From: Petrosia ficiformis
Lineage: Eukaryota; Porifera; Demospongiae; Haplosclerida; Petrosiidae
DNA length: 64,000 nucleotides
Direction: 5' to 3'
Assembly: GCA_947044365.1 (NCBI GenBank)
Contig: OX345636.1
Location: forward strand, 17,223,115 to 17,287,114
The position numbers and the translations under genes are program-made. The notes beneath the pieces are model-generated. The model had not been told where the DNA came from, did not search any database, and saw nothing but the letters and a program-made list of their open reading frames with translations. Shown piece after piece: positions 61,115-64,000 of this stretch (the first letter of the stretch is position 1; the number at the start of each line of letters is the position of its first letter).

Positions 61115-61237
61115 TTCCACAAGTATGTTCATCATTCTCTAGCTCATATCCATCTTCACATGTATAGTAATAACTTCCTTCAGTGTTTATACAGTTGTGA
61201 GTACAGTTACCATTATTATCACTGCACTCTTGTATAT
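61115..61237 (-). pseudogene. Stray EGF exon of receptor family, one cysteine lost
   Basis: A 123-bp exon matching gene B 35809-35931 ([18 protein letters not shown]). The expected YYCTC reads YYYTC, a Cys-to-Tyr change that removes one half of a disulfide. Acceptor present; donor GTAACT. Confidence 0.75.
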
Positions 61238-61332
61238 CTGTTAAAGTTTTAAAAATGTAAAATAATTATAACATTTCAAACTAAAGTTTAGCAACGTATT
61301 GCTGGTTTATTGATGTTAATCTCATTATATAG

Positions 61333-61425
61333 CTTACTGTGGTCAAGGATGTCAATATGGTGAATGTACTGATCCAAACACATGTACTTGTGAAACTGGT
61401 TGGACTGGAATTGCTTGTGATATTG
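61333..61425 (+). pseudogene. Inverted EGF exon of receptor family
   Basis: A 93-bp exon on the plus strand, with AG acceptor and GT donor, encoding YCGQGCQYGECTDPNTC then CETGWTGIAC. It matches gene B exon 37637-37729 in length and phase, but points the opposite way from its neighbour at 61115-61237 and from every other receptor exon here. Confidence 0.8.
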
Positions 61426-61814
61426 GTATAATTGATTTTAACACAGGGCCAAGGACAGTAATGTTCCATATGTAAACTATGTTGTATACTATAATCTACC
61501 AAATAGTATACAATGGTGTTATGTCTCAAGTACACTCTAGTAGATGAACTAATCTTTGACAAACAATATACAACATGTGTATATCCCAAGTTTACCAACT
61601 GTAAACCCTGGTAACCACTGATGTAAACTACAGTGTAAACTTTGTTAATCATTTATATTGATCAAAGAAATGATTGAATCACAAATAGAAAATAAAAAAG
61701 TAATTTTCCTTCATTGCAGTAGAAATGTTTCAATGTACATCTCTATTTGGTACCTGTGGATAACAAAATTCAATCACAAGAGTATCTATAGATTAAGTAG
61801 TAATAATACAATAC

Positions 61815-63742
61815 CTTGATCACTTAGTATTTCTTTGTTACCTGGAAAGTGAGATACAAATCAGACAACCACCATAGTATTACGGAGAACTCTTACTTGG
61901 ACTGACTGCCCAATCAAGAGCATTAAGAGGAGGATGAGATTTAGATGGAACACCAATTTGCTGTACTTTCTTTGCAACCATCCCTACTCTGAAATTTCTA
62001 TAATATAAGTAGTGTTCTTTCATTAACGCAATGACAACTATACATATACATGTATTTACAGTATTACATAGTTTCTTAAAATTCTAGTTCTGCATGGTAA
62101 AAAAGTCGGTTTACTAAAAGGGTTTAAAATTAAAATTAACACATGTCAATTATTGATACATATTGTGTCCAATTTAGATAACTAAAACCCATAATAAAAC
62201 AATACCAAATGAAATACTGCTACAATTAGGGACAGACACAGATTATACCCTTTCATGGCGTGATCTGTACTTTCGTTGTTTGGATTGATCTTCAACATAA
62301 TTTTCTTTTCCAGATTGAGTATGCCCTTCGAAGATTTTCATAACATTGTCTTACTGCAACCGAAATAGATACAAGCTATAGTAGATTTATACATGTATTA
62401 TATGATCTACAAAACATACTTCTGATGTCTTTTTCAGATGTTGTACAGTTAGGCTGACTTATTATCTCTTTAATTATTGTTTGTTGCACAAGTTTGTTAT
62501 GGTCTGAAGAGAACCTGTAAAACAGACAAAACAATTGTAAAACATAATTATAGACTTGTTTTCTTTTAATTTATGTCACTGTGGTTGACAGTAGCTGACC
62601 ACAGGGTGTTATATCTCCATTTATAAATGTATGGTTTACAATTTAGATATATTATAATGATAGATATAAATATATCTACACTGCAAAAAATGAATCATTA
62701 AAATAACAATTTTATTGGGTTAGTACTGGTGCATTCGGAATATCATGAGTTTCAAATTAGTTTGTCAATTACCATAGTGGCCATGGCTAATGCATGTATG
62801 TTTCTATAACATAATGTGCACCAAGTATTGGAAGGTATAAATTATATTATGTGTTTGTGGGTTTACAAAACGTTTTGAGAGAAAGGTACAATTACATGTG
62901 CTTTAGTATAAATAGTACATGAAATATGAGTGCAAAGCACCTTAAAAATGACTAAACCTTAAAAGTGATTCAACTATAATGTACAAAGTATCTGTGGTAT
63001 TATACTGGTATAAGATGTATGTATTCCTAACATCCAACTAATGGTGCAACTGTACTAACCATTAAATTAGTTATTTTAACTTTTTTTTTTTGCAGTGTAC
63101 TCACAGTTCAGATCTAATAAACTGCTTCTACAGCTCTTTCTGTAGAGCATATACTTTGTTTTACAATAAGGAAAAATTAAACAACCATGCATGCATGTTT
63201 ACATATAGTTTCACTTACTGAAAGAGTACAGGTTACCACCCTTTTTCTCTTCCCATCACTGCTTGAGCTTTGAGCATCTATATTAGGAGGATTATCAACC
63301 TTTGATTGTAGACATATAAGCTTTTCTTCCATTTGGTTCTGTCGTTGTTGCAATCCTTTTGACCATCAAGGACCTCCTGAAGCACCGCTTGTTGCTGTTG
63401 TAGCATTGTAATTACATCTTTTTCAGGAGAAATCAATGAATTCTGTATGGTTATCTGTGGTGGTATCGGCAGAACACTGTTTGTTGGAGTGTCACCATAT
63501 AACCCATTCTCACTGTCATCACTGTTAAAGTTAAAATCTTCAAAATCCTGATCCCTGCTAGTACTAGTGTGTCTGCTTGGTGTTACTGTGACATCTTGTA
63601 AACCCATTCTAGGACTGTAGATATCAATATGGCTACCGTCAGTGTCTTTGGGGCGTACTGGAGTATCACAGTTTACAAAGCTGTGCGAGAGCATCTTTGA
63701 TTGAGGGTAAAAACTTTTTACCTTTGATGCCGCCCTTATCAC
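61815..63742 (-). CDS. Unrecognised multi-exon gene at right edge, possibly transposon-derived
   Basis: First exon 63219-63742 from ATG at 63742: acidic/Ser-rich N-terminus (SRDQDFEDFNFNSDDSENG), a glutamine-rich helix (MLQQQQAVLQEVLDGQKG), then, after an apparent 1-bp loss near 63365, LQQRQNQMEEKLICLQSKV and a basic GKRKR. Likely further exons: 62420-62514 (DHNKLVQQTIIKEIISQ), 62249-62353 (AVRQCYENLRRAYSIWK), 61897-61988 (VGMVAKKVQQIGVPS) and 61815-61841. Exon phases were not all reconciled. I do not recognise the family; a nuclear coiled-coil protein or a transposon accessory ORF are both possible. Continuation below 61815 is not seen. Confidence 0.45.
62679..63097. mobile_element. MITE with CACTGCAAAAA termini, copy 2
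   Basis: CACTGCAAAAAATGAATCAT at 62679 mirrors TTTTTTGCAGTG ending at 63097, with TTAAAATAAC / GTTATTTTAA inside both ends. Same family as 32087-32532. It lies in an intron of the edge gene. Confidence 0.7.
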
Positions 63743-64000
63743 AGAGAAACTGGATCCGCCAAAACTTACGTGACAGTCACGAGAAGCTCACGTGACAGAG
63801 AACTGGATAATACTACCGTAATTTTTCTAAAAATTCGCAATTATAATTTCGAAAATAAATAATTATTATCTACGTAGATAGGTATCTAGTTTCGAATTAG
63901 TCTGGCGTAGCCAGACCCACCGCTGAAGGGAGGAGGGTCTGGTGAAACGCGTATACCAAAGTTGTTCTACTGCAGCCTACAGTGCAGCGATTGTGGTCAC
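63743..64000 (-). promoter_or_regulatory. Upstream region of the edge gene, with CACGTGA pair and a repeat
   Basis: Two ACGTGACAG words (63767-63796; one reads CACGTGACAG, an E-box) stand just upstream of the ATG at 63742. From about 63898 a GC-richer repeat begins (TCTGGCGTAGCCAGACCC, then GAGGGTCTGGTGAAACGCG), partly self-complementary. Its relation to the gene is unknown. Confidence 0.3.

Noticed and set aside
61281..61652. Minus-strand 123-codon frame
   Set aside because: It overlaps the plus-strand inverted EGF exon in antisense and has no recognisable content.

Overview
The window is eukaryotic, AT-rich, gene-sparse DNA. Coding sequence is split into small exons with canonical GT/AG introns, and most recognisable exons are on the minus strand. 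The extracellular modules (EMI, calcium-binding-type EGF, CCP/sushi, Ig, ephrin-receptor-like cysteine repeats), many small DNA transposons and many (TA)n runs point to an invertebrate animal. A demosponge is my best guess, but that is inference and no marker gene settles it.

The backbone is a cluster of one receptor family. Gene B (39001 down to 17784) is intact. Nineteen exons join with fully consistent phases into one reading frame of about 2,497 codons: signal peptide, EMI, seven EGF modules, two CCP, one EGF, a very long unrecognised ectodomain with a coiled coil, two Ig domains, cysteine repeats, one transmembrane helix and a tyrosine-rich tail (YMNN, YESL, YDVP, YMPM, NPFY). EMI plus EGF plus NPxY and YxxL motifs recall engulfment receptors of the CED-1/Draper/MEGF10 type, but the rest of the architecture is unfamiliar. 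Copy A (12929 down to about 3440) and copy C (59106 down to 49650, with stray EGF exons near 61.1-61.4 kb) are relatives carrying stops, frameshifts, deletions and, in C, loss of most tail tyrosine motifs. A further orphan EMI fragment lies at 2.4-2.8 kb.

Between B and C sits a 6.5-kb DNA transposon (about 42502-49001) bounded by matching inverted repeats. It encodes a pogo/Tigger-like DDE transposase (two in-frame stops), a tandem array of phase-preserving 84-bp exons, and a Ulp1/SENP-like cysteine protease domain fused to a PHD finger, all on the minus strand. This composite is the most unusual object in the window.

Other mobile debris: a decayed DUF6589 gene (+, 15.4-16.3 kb), a gag/protease relic (+, 11.2-11.8 kb), a HIRAN-like fragment (14.0-14.4 kb), several families of small inverted-repeat elements, including TTAA-targeting copies with a visible empty site, and a 1.8-kb cluster of unrelated fold-back palindromes in (TA)n DNA (32.8-34.6 kb). 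At the right edge a separate minus-strand multi-exon gene begins at 63742; I do not recognise it. I see no rRNA, tRNA or CRISPR.
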